A DNA stretch of 64,000 bases from Leadbetterella sp964489955 (GCA_964489955.1 CAZBAV010000011.1:1-64000); one strand, 5' to 3'. Positions 24,608 to 33,812 are shown, numbered from the stretch's first letter. Notes: generated by a model not told the origin, from the letters alone. Program-made: numbers and translations.

Positions 24608-25489
24608 ATGCAAACTACAGCAAGTCCTGGCTTGAGATTTAAAGAAGCCTTAAAAAAAGAAAGCCCTCTACAAATTGTCGGCACCATTAATGCCAACCAC
24701 GCCCTTTTGGCAAAACAAGCTGGTTTTAATGCCATTTATCTTTCGGGTGGCGGAGTAGCTGCAGGTTCATTGGGTATCCCGGATTTAGGAATAACTACAC
24801 TTGAAGATGTTCTAATAGATACGCAAAGAATCACTAACGTTTGCGACTTACCTCTAATGGTAGATATAGATACCGGGTTTGGCCCATCTGCATTTAATGT
24901 GGCACGTACTATTAAGTCACTCATAAAGGCGGGTGCGGCGGCTGTACACATGGAAGACCAGGTAGGAGCAAAACGCTGCGGACATCGCCCAAACAAGGAA
25001 TTGGTAAGTTTAGAGGAAATGTCTGATAAAATAAAGGCGGCTGTTGACGCAAAAACCGATGCGGATTTTGTGATTGGAGCCCGTACAGATGCTTTTGCCA
25101 GTGAAGGACTTGAAAAAACTCTGGAGAGGGCAATTGCCTACAAAGAAGCAGGAGCCGACTTTATTTTCGCTGAAGCGGTACCTGATATCTCACTGTACCA
25201 AAAATTTGTGGATGCTACAAAAATCCCTGTTTTGGCAAATATCACAGAGTTTGGGATGATACCCATGTACACAGTAGAAGAGCTCAAAAACGCAGGTGTG
25301 GGTCTTATACTTTACCCGCTGTCAGCATTCAGGGCTGCAAACAAAGCTGCACAAAACGTCTTTGAACACATAAGAATAGACGGTACGCAGAAAAACGTAT
25401 TAGATACCATGCAAACCCGCAATGAGCTTTATGAAAGTATTGGATACCATGCATACGAGCAAAAACTAGACAACCTTTTCAATAAATAA
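24608..25489 (+). CDS. prpB: methylisocitrate lyase
   Basis: The 293-residue enzyme starts at ATG 24608 (MQTTASPGLRFKEAL); an earlier TTG in frame is an artefact. It splits 2-methylisocitrate into pyruvate and succinate, the last step of the methylcitrate cycle. The signature AKRCGHRPNKE holds the catalytic Cys124; YLSGGGVAAGSLGIPDLG, DIDTGFG and MEDQVG are the substrate and Mg2+ sites of the PEP mutase/isocitrate lyase superfamily. prpC follows after 3 bp. Confidence 0.95.
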   Translation: MQTTASPGLRFKEALKKESPLQIVGTINANHALLAKQAGFNAIYLSGGGVAAGSLGIPDLGITTLEDVLIDTQRITNVCDLPLMVDIDTGFGPSAFNVARTIKSLIKAGAAAVHMEDQVGAKRCGHRPNKELVSLEEMSDKIKAAVDAKTDADFVIGARTDAFASEGLEKTLERAIAYKEAGADFIFAEAVPDISLYQKFVDATKIPVLANITEFGMIPMYTVEELKNAGVGLILYPLSAFRAANKAAQNVFEHIRIDGTQKNVLDTMQTRNELYESIGYHAYEQKLDNLFNK

Positions 25490-25492
25490 ACG

Positions 25493-26635
25493 ATGGCAGA
25501 ACCAACCTTCAAACCCAAAAAAAGTGTAGCACTTTCTGGCGTAGCGGCAGGAAACACAGCTCTTTGTAGTGTAGGCAAAAGCGGAAACGACCTCCACTAC
25601 AGAGGATATGACATCCTAGACTTAGCAGAGAAAGCCACTTTTGAAGAAGTCTCCCACCTCCTTATTCACGGGGCTTTACCTACAACAGCACAGCTCAAAA
25701 ACTACAAAGCAAAATTAAAAGCCCTAAGAGGTTTACCACAAGCAATAAAAGTAGTTTTGGAACAGCTTCCGGCTTCATCACATCCTATGGATGTGTTACG
25801 CACATTTACCTCTACTATGGGAAGTATCCAACCTGAGAAAGAGGATCACAATGTAGCTGGAGCAAGGGATATTGCCGACAAGCTTATGGCTAGTTTTAGC
25901 TCTGCCCTTCTTTACTGGTATCATTTTTCGCATAATGGAAAAAGAATAGAAGTAGAAACCGATGACGACAGCATTGGCGGTCATTTCTTACATCTATTGC
26001 ATGGAAGCAAACCCTCCGCATCTTGGGAAAAAGCTATGCAGATCTCATTAAATCTTTATGCCGAGCATGAATTTAATGCCTCTACTTTTACAGGCAGGGT
26101 TATTACAGGTACAGGTTCAGATATTTACTCGGCTATTACGGGTGCCATCGGGGCTTTACGTGGTCCAAAACATGGCGGAGCTAACGAAGTGGCTTTTGAT
26201 ATCCAAAGCCGCTATGCCAACCCGGATGAAGCGGAAGCAGATATTCGTGAAAGACTGACCAGAAAAGAGGTCATTATTGGTTTCGGACATCCGGTATATA
26301 CGGTTTCTGACCCAAGAAATATAGTGATTAAAAAAGTAGCCCAAAACCTTTCGGAAGAAGCGGGCGACATGCAGCTATATAACATTGCAGAAAGACTAGA
26401 AACCCTGATGTGGAACGAGAAAAAGATGTTTCCGAACCTAGATTGGTTCTCGGCTGTATCTTATCACTTAATGGGTGTTCCTACATTGATGTTCACACCT
26501 TTGTTTGTGGTGTCTCGTGTTAGTGGCTGGAGTGCTCACGTAATTGAGCAGCGTCAGGATGGTAAAATCATCCGACCAAGTGCCAATTATATCGGGCCAG
26601 ATAATAGAGAGTTTGTTCCAATAGAAAAACGATGA
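25493..26635 (+). CDS. prpC: 2-methylcitrate synthase/citrate synthase
   Basis: The 380-residue protein is a type II-like citrate synthase: GVAAGNTALCSVGKSG, LHYRGYDILDLAEKA, HEFNASTFTGRVITGTGSD, the catalytic histidine in GALRGPKHGGANE and the late GFGHPVYTVSDPR, with the active-site Asp in the C-terminal block. Its position between prpB and prpD argues for condensation of propionyl-CoA with oxaloacetate, although some of these enzymes also use acetyl-CoA. It is 3 bp from prpB. Confidence 0.95.
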   Translation: MAEPTFKPKKSVALSGVAAGNTALCSVGKSGNDLHYRGYDILDLAEKATFEEVSHLLIHGALPTTAQLKNYKAKLKALRGLPQAIKVVLEQLPASSHPMDVLRTFTSTMGSIQPEKEDHNVAGARDIADKLMASFSSALLYWYHFSHNGKRIEVETDDDSIGGHFLHLLHGSKPSASWEKAMQISLNLYAEHEFNASTFTGRVITGTGSDIYSAITGAIGALRGPKHGGANEVAFDIQSRYANPDEAEADIRERLTRKEVIIGFGHPVYTVSDPRNIVIKKVAQNLSEEAGDMQLYNIAERLETLMWNEKKMFPNLDWFSAVSYHLMGVPTLMFTPLFVVSRVSGWSAHVIEQRQDGKIIRPSANYIGPDNREFVPIEKR

Positions 26636-26638
26636 AAC

Positions 26639-26665
26639 AGTTAAAAGTGAACAGTTAAAAGCTAA
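26639..26665. repeat. short direct repeat between prpC and prpD
   Basis: CAGTTAAAAG occurs twice, 14 nt apart (CAGTTAAAAGTGAA followed by CAGTTAAAAGCT). It is the only structure in the 95-bp gap between prpC and prpD and resembles the longer degenerate repeat at 35697-35830. Confidence 0.5.
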
Positions 26666-26730
26666 AGTGGCCGCCGATGTGGTGAAAGACTGTCCTGCCT
26701 AATATAAAATTGCCAATTCAAACTAAATAT

Positions 26731-28182
26731 ATGTCCTCATTTATCTCCAATGAAAGACCGCAACCGGATAAGGTTTTAACCGACATAGCGGATTATGTAT
26801 TAAACTACGAAATCAAAAACGATTTAGCCTGGAAAACAGCCCACTATTGTCTCCTAGATACCTTGGGTTGCGGACTAGAAGCTTTGACTTACCCTGCTTG
26901 TACCAAGCTTCTGGGGCCAGTAGTAAAAGGTACGGTAGTTCCAAACGGTGCAAAAGTACCTGGAACACAGTTTCAGCTTGACCCTATCCAGGCAGCTTTT
27001 AATATCGGGGCTATCATCCGTTGGCTAGATTTCAATGACACTTGGCTTGCTGCAGAATGGGGTCACCCATCGGATAACCTAGGTGGAATCCTTGCCACTG
27101 CCGACTGGCTTTCTAGAACCAATCTTGCAGAAGGCAAAGCTCCTTTGAAGATGAAGCAGGTGCTTGAAGCCATGATTATGGCTCATGAAATTCAAGGTGT
27201 TTTGGCATTAGAAAACTCTTTCAACAAGGTTGGACTTGACCACGTAATCCTTGTAAAAGTAGCTTCTACGGCACTGGTTGGTAAACTATTAGGTTTAACT
27301 AGAGACGAGTTAATCAATGCTGTTTCTTTGGCTTTTGTAGATGGACAGTCGCTAAGGACCTACCGTCATGCTCCTAACACGGGAAGTCGCAAATCTTGGG
27401 CTGCCGGAGATGCTACATCCAGAGCCGTTCGTTTGGCGTTGATAGCTCAAACGGGAGAAATGGGTTATCCATCGGTTCTTACAGCCAAAACTTGGGGTTT
27501 TTATGATGTTTCTTTCAAAGGAAATGCATTTAAGTTCCAGCGTGATTACAGCTCCTATGTTATGGAAAACGTTCTTTTCAAAATCTCATTCCCTGCAGAG
27601 TTCCACTCGCAAACGGCCGTGGAAGCAGCTATGACACTTCATGCAAAGTTAAAAGAGCTAGGAAGATCATCCGATGACATTAAGAAAATTACTATTCGTA
27701 CGCACGAGGCAGCTATCCGGATTATTGACAAGAAAGGTCCATTGAATAACCCGGCTGACCGTGACCACGCCATCCAATACATGGTGGCAGTTCCACTGAT
27801 TTTTGGTAGGTTAACGGCTGCCGATTATGAAGACAATGTTGCTTCTGATCCAAGAATAGATATTCTTCGTGATAAAATTGAGTGTGTAGAAGAAGTACAA
27901 TTCACTACCGATTATCATGATCCCGAGAAACGTTCTATTGCCAACGCTCTTACACTGGAGTTTAATGACGGTACCGTATTAGAGGAAGTGGTGGTAGAGT
28001 ACCCAATAGGCCATAAACGCCGCAGAGACGAGGGAATTCCGGAGTTAATCAAGAAATATAAGGTTAATTTAGCCCGTATGTATCCCGAAAAACAACAAAG
28101 AGTAGTATTAGAAAACTCTCTTGATTTTGATAGGTTAGCAGATCTGGATGTAAACAAATTTGTGGATTTATTGGTTATCTAA
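26731..28182 (+). CDS. prpD: 2-methylcitrate dehydratase (MmgE/PrpD family)
   Basis: The 483-residue protein starts at ATG 26731 (MSSFISNERPQPDKVLTD); the frame extends upstream from a TTG at 26710 without homology. LDTLGCGLEAL, DFNDTWLAAEWGHPSDNLGG, AHEIQGVLALENSFN, TYRHAPNTGSRKSWAAGDAT and SFPAEFHSQTAVEAA are typical of the cofactor-free PrpD family, which dehydrates 2-methylcitrate to 2-methyl-cis-aconitate. The hydration to methylisocitrate probably uses a general aconitase; no acnB-like gene or prpE is in the window. Confidence 0.95.
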   Translation: MSSFISNERPQPDKVLTDIADYVLNYEIKNDLAWKTAHYCLLDTLGCGLEALTYPACTKLLGPVVKGTVVPNGAKVPGTQFQLDPIQAAFNIGAIIRWLDFNDTWLAAEWGHPSDNLGGILATADWLSRTNLAEGKAPLKMKQVLEAMIMAHEIQGVLALENSFNKVGLDHVILVKVASTALVGKLLGLTRDELINAVSLAFVDGQSLRTYRHAPNTGSRKSWAAGDATSRAVRLALIAQTGEMGYPSVLTAKTWGFYDVSFKGNAFKFQRDYSSYVMENVLFKISFPAEFHSQTAVEAAMTLHAKLKELGRSSDDIKKITIRTHEAAIRIIDKKGPLNNPADRDHAIQYMVAVPLIFGRLTAADYEDNVASDPRIDILRDKIECVEEVQFTTDYHDPEKRSIANALTLEFNDGTVLEEVVVEYPIGHKRRRDEGIPELIKKYKVNLARMYPEKQQRVVLENSLDFDRLADLDVNKFVDLLVI

Positions 28183-28190
28183 ACTACTGA

Positions 28191-28222
28191 AATGAGAACT
28201 CAAAATGGGTTCTCATTTTTTT
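28191..28222 (+). terminator. intrinsic terminator of the prp cluster
   Basis: AATGAGAAC (28191-28199) pairs with GTTCTCATT (28209-28217), followed by a run of seven T. It lies 8 bp past the prpD stop. Confidence 0.93.
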
Positions 28223-28229
28223 ACTTTTG
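28222..28229 (+). promoter_or_regulatory. putative -7 box directly before the thioesterase start
   Basis: TACTTTTG matches TAnnTTTG and overlaps the last base of the prpD terminator. The thioesterase ATG is only 3 nt further on, so a transcript from it would have almost no leader. Confidence 0.4.
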
Positions 28230-28232
28230 TAT

Positions 28233-28610
28233 ATGGAACAGCGGATAAAACAAGCTGAAACTCGGGTATCCAAAATGGTTTTTCCTGAAACTACTAATCA
28301 CCACAACACCATGTTTGGTGGTAAGATTATCCTATTCATGACCGAAACGGCCTTTATGACTGCCGCACGCTTTTCTCGTAAGAACTTTGTAGTTGTTTCA
28401 TGCGAGAAAGTAGACTTCCATAAACCAATTCCGTTTTCTTCTATGATAGAACTAATTGGTAATGTAGAAACAGTAGGCTACAAAAGCCTTAAAATAAAGG
28501 TTGAGGTTTTCCGAGAAAAGATAGATCAGGAGTTTAGGGAGCTTGCAGTTACAGGCTATTTTACTCTTGTAGCAGTGGATGCAGATGCAAACACTATTCC
28601 TGTAATATGA
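28233..28610 (+). CDS. acyl-CoA thioesterase (YciA/BFIT-like hotdog fold)
   Basis: The 125-residue protein starts at ATG 28233 (MEQRIKQAETRVSKMVFPE). Blocks ETTNHHNTMFGGKIILFMTE, SRKNFVVVSCEKVDFHKPI and YKSLKIKVEVFRE are those of cytosolic hotdog acyl-CoA thioesterases, with the catalytic acidic residue normally in the N-NTMFGG region. It would release free fatty acid from acyl-CoA. Its place between the methylcitrate genes and an acyl-CoA dehydrogenase fits acyl-CoA homeostasis. Confidence 0.9.
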   Translation: MEQRIKQAETRVSKMVFPETTNHHNTMFGGKIILFMTETAFMTAARFSRKNFVVVSCEKVDFHKPIPFSSMIELIGNVETVGYKSLKIKVEVFREKIDQEFRELAVTGYFTLVAVDADANTIPVI

Positions 28611-28696
28611 AACCTGTATATGAAGATATAATCCTTTTTTAATCCCTTATTCTACATATTTTTCGTTTCTTTAACAAGGAATTAAACCTCTGAACT

Positions 28697-30049
28697 ATGT
28701 TAAAAAAATGGAAAAGTATTTTAAATCTACTTAAAGCTGTAGATTTTGAACAATTAAATAAGATTTCACAAAAGGTAGATTTAGCACAAGTACTGGGTGC
28801 CGTATCCAAAATGGACGATAGCCAACTCCAAATGGCTATGAAAATGCTTACCGCAGGAAATGCGAGAAAAAAGGAAGCCCCGCCTATTAATGCCGACTTT
28901 TACTCTATAGAAGAGAAACTATCTCCAGAAAACAGGGAGTTCCAAATGAAAATCCGAAGTTTTCTTGAAAGCGAGATAAAACCGCTTGTAAACAACTATT
29001 GGTTGCATGATGAATTCCCTTTTGAGGTAATCCCAAAGCTGGCTTCTTTAAATATATGCGGATATGTCTACCAAGGATACGGATGTGCTGGAGGAACATC
29101 GCTCATGGACGGCATAATAGCAGCCGAACTGGGTCGTATTGACCCGTCCATTGCCACATTTTTAGGTGTACAAAGTGGACTAGCCATGGGTTCTATATAT
29201 ATGTGTGGTTCCGAGGAACAAAAGCAAGAATGGCTACCCAAAATGCAGAAATTAGAAAAAATTGGTGCTTTTGGACTTACAGAACCAGAAGTTGGATCAG
29301 CCACCGCAGGTGGGCTTACTACCACCTGCAAAAAAACAGCAGATGGCTGGGTTTTGAATGGCCAAAAGAAATGGATTGGTAATTCTACCTTTTCGGATAT
29401 AACCATAATTTGGGCAAAGGACCTCAGTGATAACCAGGTAAAGGGCTTTATTGTAAGAAAAGAAAATCCCGGTTTTTCAGTTGAGAAAATTAAAGGGAAA
29501 ATGGCTCTAAGGATTGTACAAAATGGATTGATTACACTTACAGATTGTCTTATCCCAGAGTCTGACCGTTTACCTCTGGCCAACTCTTTTAAAGATACAG
29601 CCAAGGTTCTCCAAATGACTCGTGCAGGAGTAGCATGGATGGCAGTAGGTTGTGCCAGAGGAGCTTACGAAAACGCTTTGGACTACACACTTAAGAGAAA
29701 ACAATTTGGAAAACCGATTGCTGCATTCCAGTTAATACAAAACCATTTGGTGGAAATGCTTAGTAATCTTACAGCTATGCAAACTTTAGTTTTTCGATTA
29801 TCTGAACTGCAGGACGACGATAAATTACGTGACGAACACGCCTCTTTAGCCAAGGTATTTTGTACGCTTCGAACCCGCGATATTGTTTCTCGGGCAAGGG
29901 AAGTAATGGGAGGAAACGGAATCCTTCTTGAACACAATGTAGCCCGCTTTCTAGCAGATGCTGAAGCCATCTATTCTTATGAAGGCACAAAAGAAATTAA
30001 CTCGCTCATTGTGGGCAGAAGCATAACAGGATTTAGTGCATTTGTGTAA
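28697..30049 (+). CDS. acyl-CoA dehydrogenase, glutaryl-CoA dehydrogenase-like
   Basis: The 450-residue protein has an extra helical N-terminus of about 60 residues (DLAQVLGAVSKMDDSQLQMA) followed by a standard acyl-CoA dehydrogenase: GLTEPEVGSATAGGLTTT, WVLNGQKKWIGN, KRKQFGKPIAAFQLIQNHLV, ARDVMGG-type REVMGGNGILLEHNVAR and the catalytic glutamate in YSYEGTKEINSLIVG. The C-terminal block resembles glutaryl-CoA dehydrogenase and plant short-chain oxidases more than straight-chain enzymes. It oxidises an acyl-CoA with FAD; substrate not certain. It follows the methylcitrate genes and may feed them. Confidence 0.9.
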   Translation: MLKKWKSILNLLKAVDFEQLNKISQKVDLAQVLGAVSKMDDSQLQMAMKMLTAGNARKKEAPPINADFYSIEEKLSPENREFQMKIRSFLESEIKPLVNNYWLHDEFPFEVIPKLASLNICGYVYQGYGCAGGTSLMDGIIAAELGRIDPSIATFLGVQSGLAMGSIYMCGSEEQKQEWLPKMQKLEKIGAFGLTEPEVGSATAGGLTTTCKKTADGWVLNGQKKWIGNSTFSDITIIWAKDLSDNQVKGFIVRKENPGFSVEKIKGKMALRIVQNGLITLTDCLIPESDRLPLANSFKDTAKVLQMTRAGVAWMAVGCARGAYENALDYTLKRKQFGKPIAAFQLIQNHLVEMLSNLTAMQTLVFRLSELQDDDKLRDEHASLAKVFCTLRTRDIVSRAREVMGGNGILLEHNVARFLADAEAIYSYEGTKEINSLIVGRSITGFSAFV

Positions 30050-30080
30050 ATAATACCCATTTTATTAACCGACTAGGGGC

Positions 30081-30120
30081 AGATTTCAGAAATTAAAACG
30101 GCTGAAATCTTCCTTTTTTT
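30081..30120 (+). terminator. intrinsic terminator of the acyl-CoA dehydrogenase gene
   Basis: AGATTTCAG (30081-30089) pairs with CTGAAATCT (30102-30110), with a short TCC and then seven T. It lies 31 bp past the stop. Confidence 0.9.
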
Positions 30121-30129
30121 AAACCATAG

Positions 30130-31080
30130 TCAAACCTCACTCTGAGCCATAGCCTGCTTATACCATCTGTGTCTTTTCAGTAACTTGAGGATTGGCCCAA
30201 GGAAAATCAAAAAGAAAACCGAAACATAGGCATTAGAAATAGTAAAGGCTGCGGCCACCTGCAGAGCAGGGTCGCTTGTAAAATCTCTAGCAAGTCTTGC
30301 CAATAAATCAAAGAAAGGATAAGTAATAATTACGCCTAAAAGGTTAAAAGTTGAAGCCGTCATAGCCACCAGCTTAGACATAGGCTGTAACCGTAAGCTC
30401 ACCAAGAGTGCTGTAGAGGTAGTCCCTATATTAGCTCCTACTACTATAGGAATTGCTGTTTCTACAGTCAAAACCCCTTGGCTAATTAAGACAATAACCA
30501 AACCTACCACAACCGAACTCGACTGGATAATAACAGTAATGATAATCCCATAAAGAATAGCCATCAGGGGATGTTGAGCTCTGGAAAGTACATCCACCAG
30601 AAGCGGGTCTGTACGTAAAGGTGCCATTGCTTGGCTAATATAGGACAAGGAAAAGAAAATAAATCCGAAATAAAAAATAGACTTTCCTGCAATGGCAATT
30701 TTCGCGGGAATCATGCTAATCACTGTACCTAAGACCAAAAAAAATGGCCCTAAAAAAGAAGAATTCACACTGGCTATCCAAGCTGTAGATGTGTTACCAA
30801 TATTGGTTCCTAAAACTATGAGTAAGCTATTTCGCAACGATATTACGCCCGAACTAGCCAACGTAACCGTAAGTGATGACACTAAAGAACTAGACTGGAT
30901 AATGGCAGTAACTATGGCTCCAAGAAAAAAGCCTCCCAGCGGTATTTGGGTGATTCTCCCAATCCATTTGGCAAGCTTGTCCTTTCCGAAACCTTCTATT
31001 TCCTTACTAAAGTTCTGTAAACCGTGGACAAATAAAGTTATAGCTGCTATAATGGCTATAATTGTTTGAAACTTCTCCAT
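30130..31080 (-). CDS. Na/Pi cotransporter family protein
   Basis: The 316-residue protein starts at ATG 31080 (MEKFQTIIAIIAAITLFVHG); the longer frame to 31116 contains the -7 box. It has eight or more hydrophobic segments and two inverted-repeat halves, each with the diagnostic QSSS (IIQSSSLVSSLTVTLASSG and IIQSSSVVVGLVIVLIS), and two NIGNTSTA/NIGTTSTA motifs. These identify PF02690 sodium-phosphate symporters, here without a C-terminal PhoU domain. It is in the inner membrane. Confidence 0.93.
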   Translation of the reverse strand: MEKFQTIIAIIAAITLFVHGLQNFSKEIEGFGKDKLAKWIGRITQIPLGGFFLGAIVTAIIQSSSLVSSLTVTLASSGVISLRNSLLIVLGTNIGNTSTAWIASVNSSFLGPFFLVLGTVISMIPAKIAIAGKSIFYFGFIFFSLSYISQAMAPLRTDPLLVDVLSRAQHPLMAILYGIIITVIIQSSSVVVGLVIVLISQGVLTVETAIPIVVGANIGTTSTALLVSLRLQPMSKLVAMTASTFNLLGVIITYPFFDLLARLARDFTSDPALQVAAAFTISNAYVSVFFLIFLGPILKLLKRHRWYKQAMAQSEV

Positions 31081-31096
31081 AAATGAAAATAAGCTA

Positions 31097-31104
31097 CAAA
31101 TATA
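31097..31104 (-). promoter_or_regulatory. putative -7 box of the Na/Pi gene
   Basis: The minus strand reads TATATTTG 16 nt upstream of the ATG at 31080, matching TAnnTTTG; it excludes the longer start. Confidence 0.45.
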
Positions 31105-31172
31105 GTCAAAAACCAATTTGCTGTAACCTTTTGTATTAAACCGCTGTTCTACTCAAAAGACCCTTTAAATTA

Positions 31173-31904
31173 ATGTCCTTTATACTCAACAATCTCCAAA
31201 CCATACAAAAAAGAATAGATTTAGCATGTGAAAAATCTGGTCGTAACCCATCAGAAGTACGCCTTCTACTAGCCACGAAAACAGTCTCAGCCGAAAACAT
31301 ACAGGTAGCAATTGAAGCCGGCTATTCACTCACTGGAGAAAACAAAGTACAGGAAGTGAAAGAAAAATACGAAGACTTGCTCTCTACTCCTCACGAAAAG
31401 CATTTTATAGGTCATTTACAAACCAATAAAATAAAGGACATCCTTAAATACGGAGTTACTTGTGTACAATCTCTTGACAGATTAGACTTAGCAGAAAGGC
31501 TCCATCAAAGATTAGTTTCAGAAGGAAAAAGCATGGATGTCTTCATTCAGGTAAATACTTCTGATGAAGAAAGTAAATTTGGTACCAGCCCGGAATTGGC
31601 TTTGGAACTAACTCGAAAGGTGGCGAAATTTGATACAATTAAAATCAAGGGTCTAATGACCATAGGTCTCTTTAGTGCCGAAGAACATAAAGTGCGGCAA
31701 TGCTTCAAAATCTTAAAAAAGGTGCAGCAAGAAATCATCCTGGCCCAAATCCCTAATGTACAAATGCATGAACTATCTATGGGAATGAGCGGAGATCTGG
31801 AAATTGCCATTGAAGAAGGAGCAACAATAGTGAGAGTAGGTACAGCTATATTTGGAGCACGAATATACCCTGATAGCTACTACTGGAATGAAACCGTCGA
31901 TTAG
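31173..31904 (+). CDS. YggS family PLP-binding protein
   Basis: The 243-residue protein has the pyridoxal-phosphate lysine Lys36 in LLLATKTVSAENIQ, GENKVQEVKEKYE, HFIGHLQTNKIKDIL, KGLMTIGLFS and LSMGMSGDLEIAIEEGATIVRVGT, all diagnostic of the YggS/PLPBP family. It has no known catalysis; it buffers PLP and affects amino-acid and keto-acid balance. It is cytosolic. Confidence 0.95.
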   Translation: MSFILNNLQTIQKRIDLACEKSGRNPSEVRLLLATKTVSAENIQVAIEAGYSLTGENKVQEVKEKYEDLLSTPHEKHFIGHLQTNKIKDILKYGVTCVQSLDRLDLAERLHQRLVSEGKSMDVFIQVNTSDEESKFGTSPELALELTRKVAKFDTIKIKGLMTIGLFSAEEHKVRQCFKILKKVQQEIILAQIPNVQMHELSMGMSGDLEIAIEEGATIVRVGTAIFGARIYPDSYYWNETVD

Positions 31905-32008
31905 CGTTCAGACGTTAAAATTTCAAACAGGTAGGGGAAAATAATAAAAGCTGGATTAGATTGCACATCCGTAATATTCCGACTAAAATTGCAAAAAAAT
32001 AAATTCCC

Positions 32009-33691
32009 TTGCTTCAGGACGCCTTACTTACATATTTTCCCCAGGAGATACTAGACACCAGAACTCTGCCCGGTAAATTCACTTTTCCTTTTTTTTACGA
32101 GCCTCACCCTTTATCGGTTTATGCAGCCACCGAGCTCCAAAAATACTTAGAAAACGAAGCGGGCTTAGAGCATAATTTTGGTTTGGATGTTTCCCAGGAA
32201 GGGCTAGCTATCGGGAAAATGTTTGGAGTACTGATAGTTCAAGACCGAGAGAAAAAAATAGGATATTTATCTGCATTTTCCGGTAAACTGGCTGGCTCCA
32301 ATACGCACAAAAGATTTGTACCTCCTGTTTTTGACATGTTAACTGAAGAAAGCTTTTTCCTCCGAAAAGTGCAAGTTGTTAATTCTCTAAACCGTGACGT
32401 AGAAGAAATAGAAACCAATGAGGATTATATCCAACTCCAAAAAACCACTAGAGAGGCGGAAGATGAATTCACAAATCTAGTTTTAGCAAAAAAGGAAGCA
32501 AACCGAAATAGGAAGCAGGAAAGAAAAAACTATAGGGAAACCATGCGTAGCCTACTTACGCAAGAAGACTATGCCAAAATAGAGGCCGATCTTATTAAAG
32601 AAAGTGTAGCCGACAAAAAAGAATTACTTCAGCTAAGTAAGTCACTACAAGAGAAAATAGATGGGCTAAAATTGCTGTTAGAGCCCTTTTCATCTCGAAT
32701 AGAAATCCTCAAAAAAGAACGGAAAGAAAAATCGGCGGCATTGCAACAAGAACTTTTCGACCAATACCTTTTCCTAAATACCGCTGGTAAACAAAAAAGT
32801 CTGGGAGACATTTTTGGTGAAACTGTATTTGGCAGGCCACCAGCGGCAGCAGGAGAATGTGCCACTCCAAAGTTACTTCAATACGCGTTCCAAAAAGGTT
32901 ACAAACCGTTAGCTATGGCAGAGTTTTGGTGGGGTGCCTCACCTAAGTCTGAAGTAAGACAGCACAAGCACTTTTACCCTGCTTGCACGGGAAAATGTGA
33001 ACCCATCCTAAAGCATATGTTAGATGGAATAGAAACAGATAATAATCCTTTCTTGGAAAATCCTGGAGCAGAAAAGAAGCTAGACATCATTTTTGAGGAT
33101 GAGCATTTTGTAGTTGTAAACAAACCCTCTGGCTTACTGTCTGTACCTGGAATAAATATAAACGACAGCGTTTATTCTCGCTTAAAAGCAGTTCTTGGTG
33201 ACATAGAACCACTAATAATCCATCGGTTAGACATGGCTACATCTGGTCTTTTGGTAATAGCAAAAAACAAAGAAGCTCACAAGGGTATCCAAAAGCAATT
33301 CCTAAAACGGACAATAAAAAAACGGTATACTGCACTGTTATCAAAAACTTTAAGCGATTCAGAAGGAGAAATAAATCTTCCATTACGAGGAGACTTACAT
33401 GATAGACCCCGCCAACTAGTGTGTTATGAACATGGAAAACCTTCTTTAACAAAGTGGAAAAGTGTGGAGAATATTGGAACATACACCAAAGTTCACTTCT
33501 GGCCTCTTACAGGCAGAACTCACCAACTGCGGGTACACGCTGCTCATGTTCTAGGTCTTAATGCTCCTATTGTTGGAGATGATTTATATGGTACTTCCGC
33601 CACCCGACTATTTCTACACGCAACCTATCTGGAGTTTCTCCATCCTGCAACCCATGAAAAAGTGACGTTCCAAGCACAGGAGGATTTCTGA
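32009..33691 (+). CDS. RluA-family pseudouridine synthase with long N-terminal domain
   Basis: The protein has 560 residues. No ATG exists upstream of Met71 and a stop lies three codons before, so a TTG at 32009 is the likely start. Residues 1-345 are an extra domain with a coiled-coil region (about 150-245, KEANRNRKQERKNYRETM) and a cysteine-containing block GECATPKLLQYAFQKG ... FYPACTGKCEPILKHML. Residues about 350-560 are a RluA catalytic domain (VVNKPSGLLSVPG, catalytic Asp in IHRLDMATSGLLVIAK, TGRTHQLRVHAAHVLG). It should isomerise uridine in rRNA or tRNA. The role of the N-terminal domain is unknown. Confidence 0.88.
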   Translation: MLQDALLTYFPQEILDTRTLPGKFTFPFFYEPHPLSVYAATELQKYLENEAGLEHNFGLDVSQEGLAIGKMFGVLIVQDREKKIGYLSAFSGKLAGSNTHKRFVPPVFDMLTEESFFLRKVQVVNSLNRDVEEIETNEDYIQLQKTTREAEDEFTNLVLAKKEANRNRKQERKNYRETMRSLLTQEDYAKIEADLIKESVADKKELLQLSKSLQEKIDGLKLLLEPFSSRIEILKKERKEKSAALQQELFDQYLFLNTAGKQKSLGDIFGETVFGRPPAAAGECATPKLLQYAFQKGYKPLAMAEFWWGASPKSEVRQHKHFYPACTGKCEPILKHMLDGIETDNNPFLENPGAEKKLDIIFEDEHFVVVNKPSGLLSVPGININDSVYSRLKAVLGDIEPLIIHRLDMATSGLLVIAKNKEAHKGIQKQFLKRTIKKRYTALLSKTLSDSEGEINLPLRGDLHDRPRQLVCYEHGKPSLTKWKSVENIGTYTKVHFWPLTGRTHQLRVHAAHVLGLNAPIVGDDLYGTSATRLFLHATYLEFLHPATHEKVTFQAQEDF

Positions 33692-33772
33692 TGTCAAATA
33701 GGAAAACAGCCGTCCATAATTGCATTTGATATCCCCAAAATAAAGATAGTATGCATATTAAAAATCTTTATT

Positions 33773-33780
33773 TACCTTTG
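33773..33780 (+). promoter_or_regulatory. putative -7 box of the lemA-TPM group
   Basis: TACCTTTG matches TAnnTTTG, 32 nt before the ATG at 33813. It lies before the in-frame TTG at 33783 and so favours the downstream ATG. Confidence 0.5.
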
Positions 33781-33812
33781 GATTGAATTTAAACCAAAAC
33801 GAAAATCTCATA

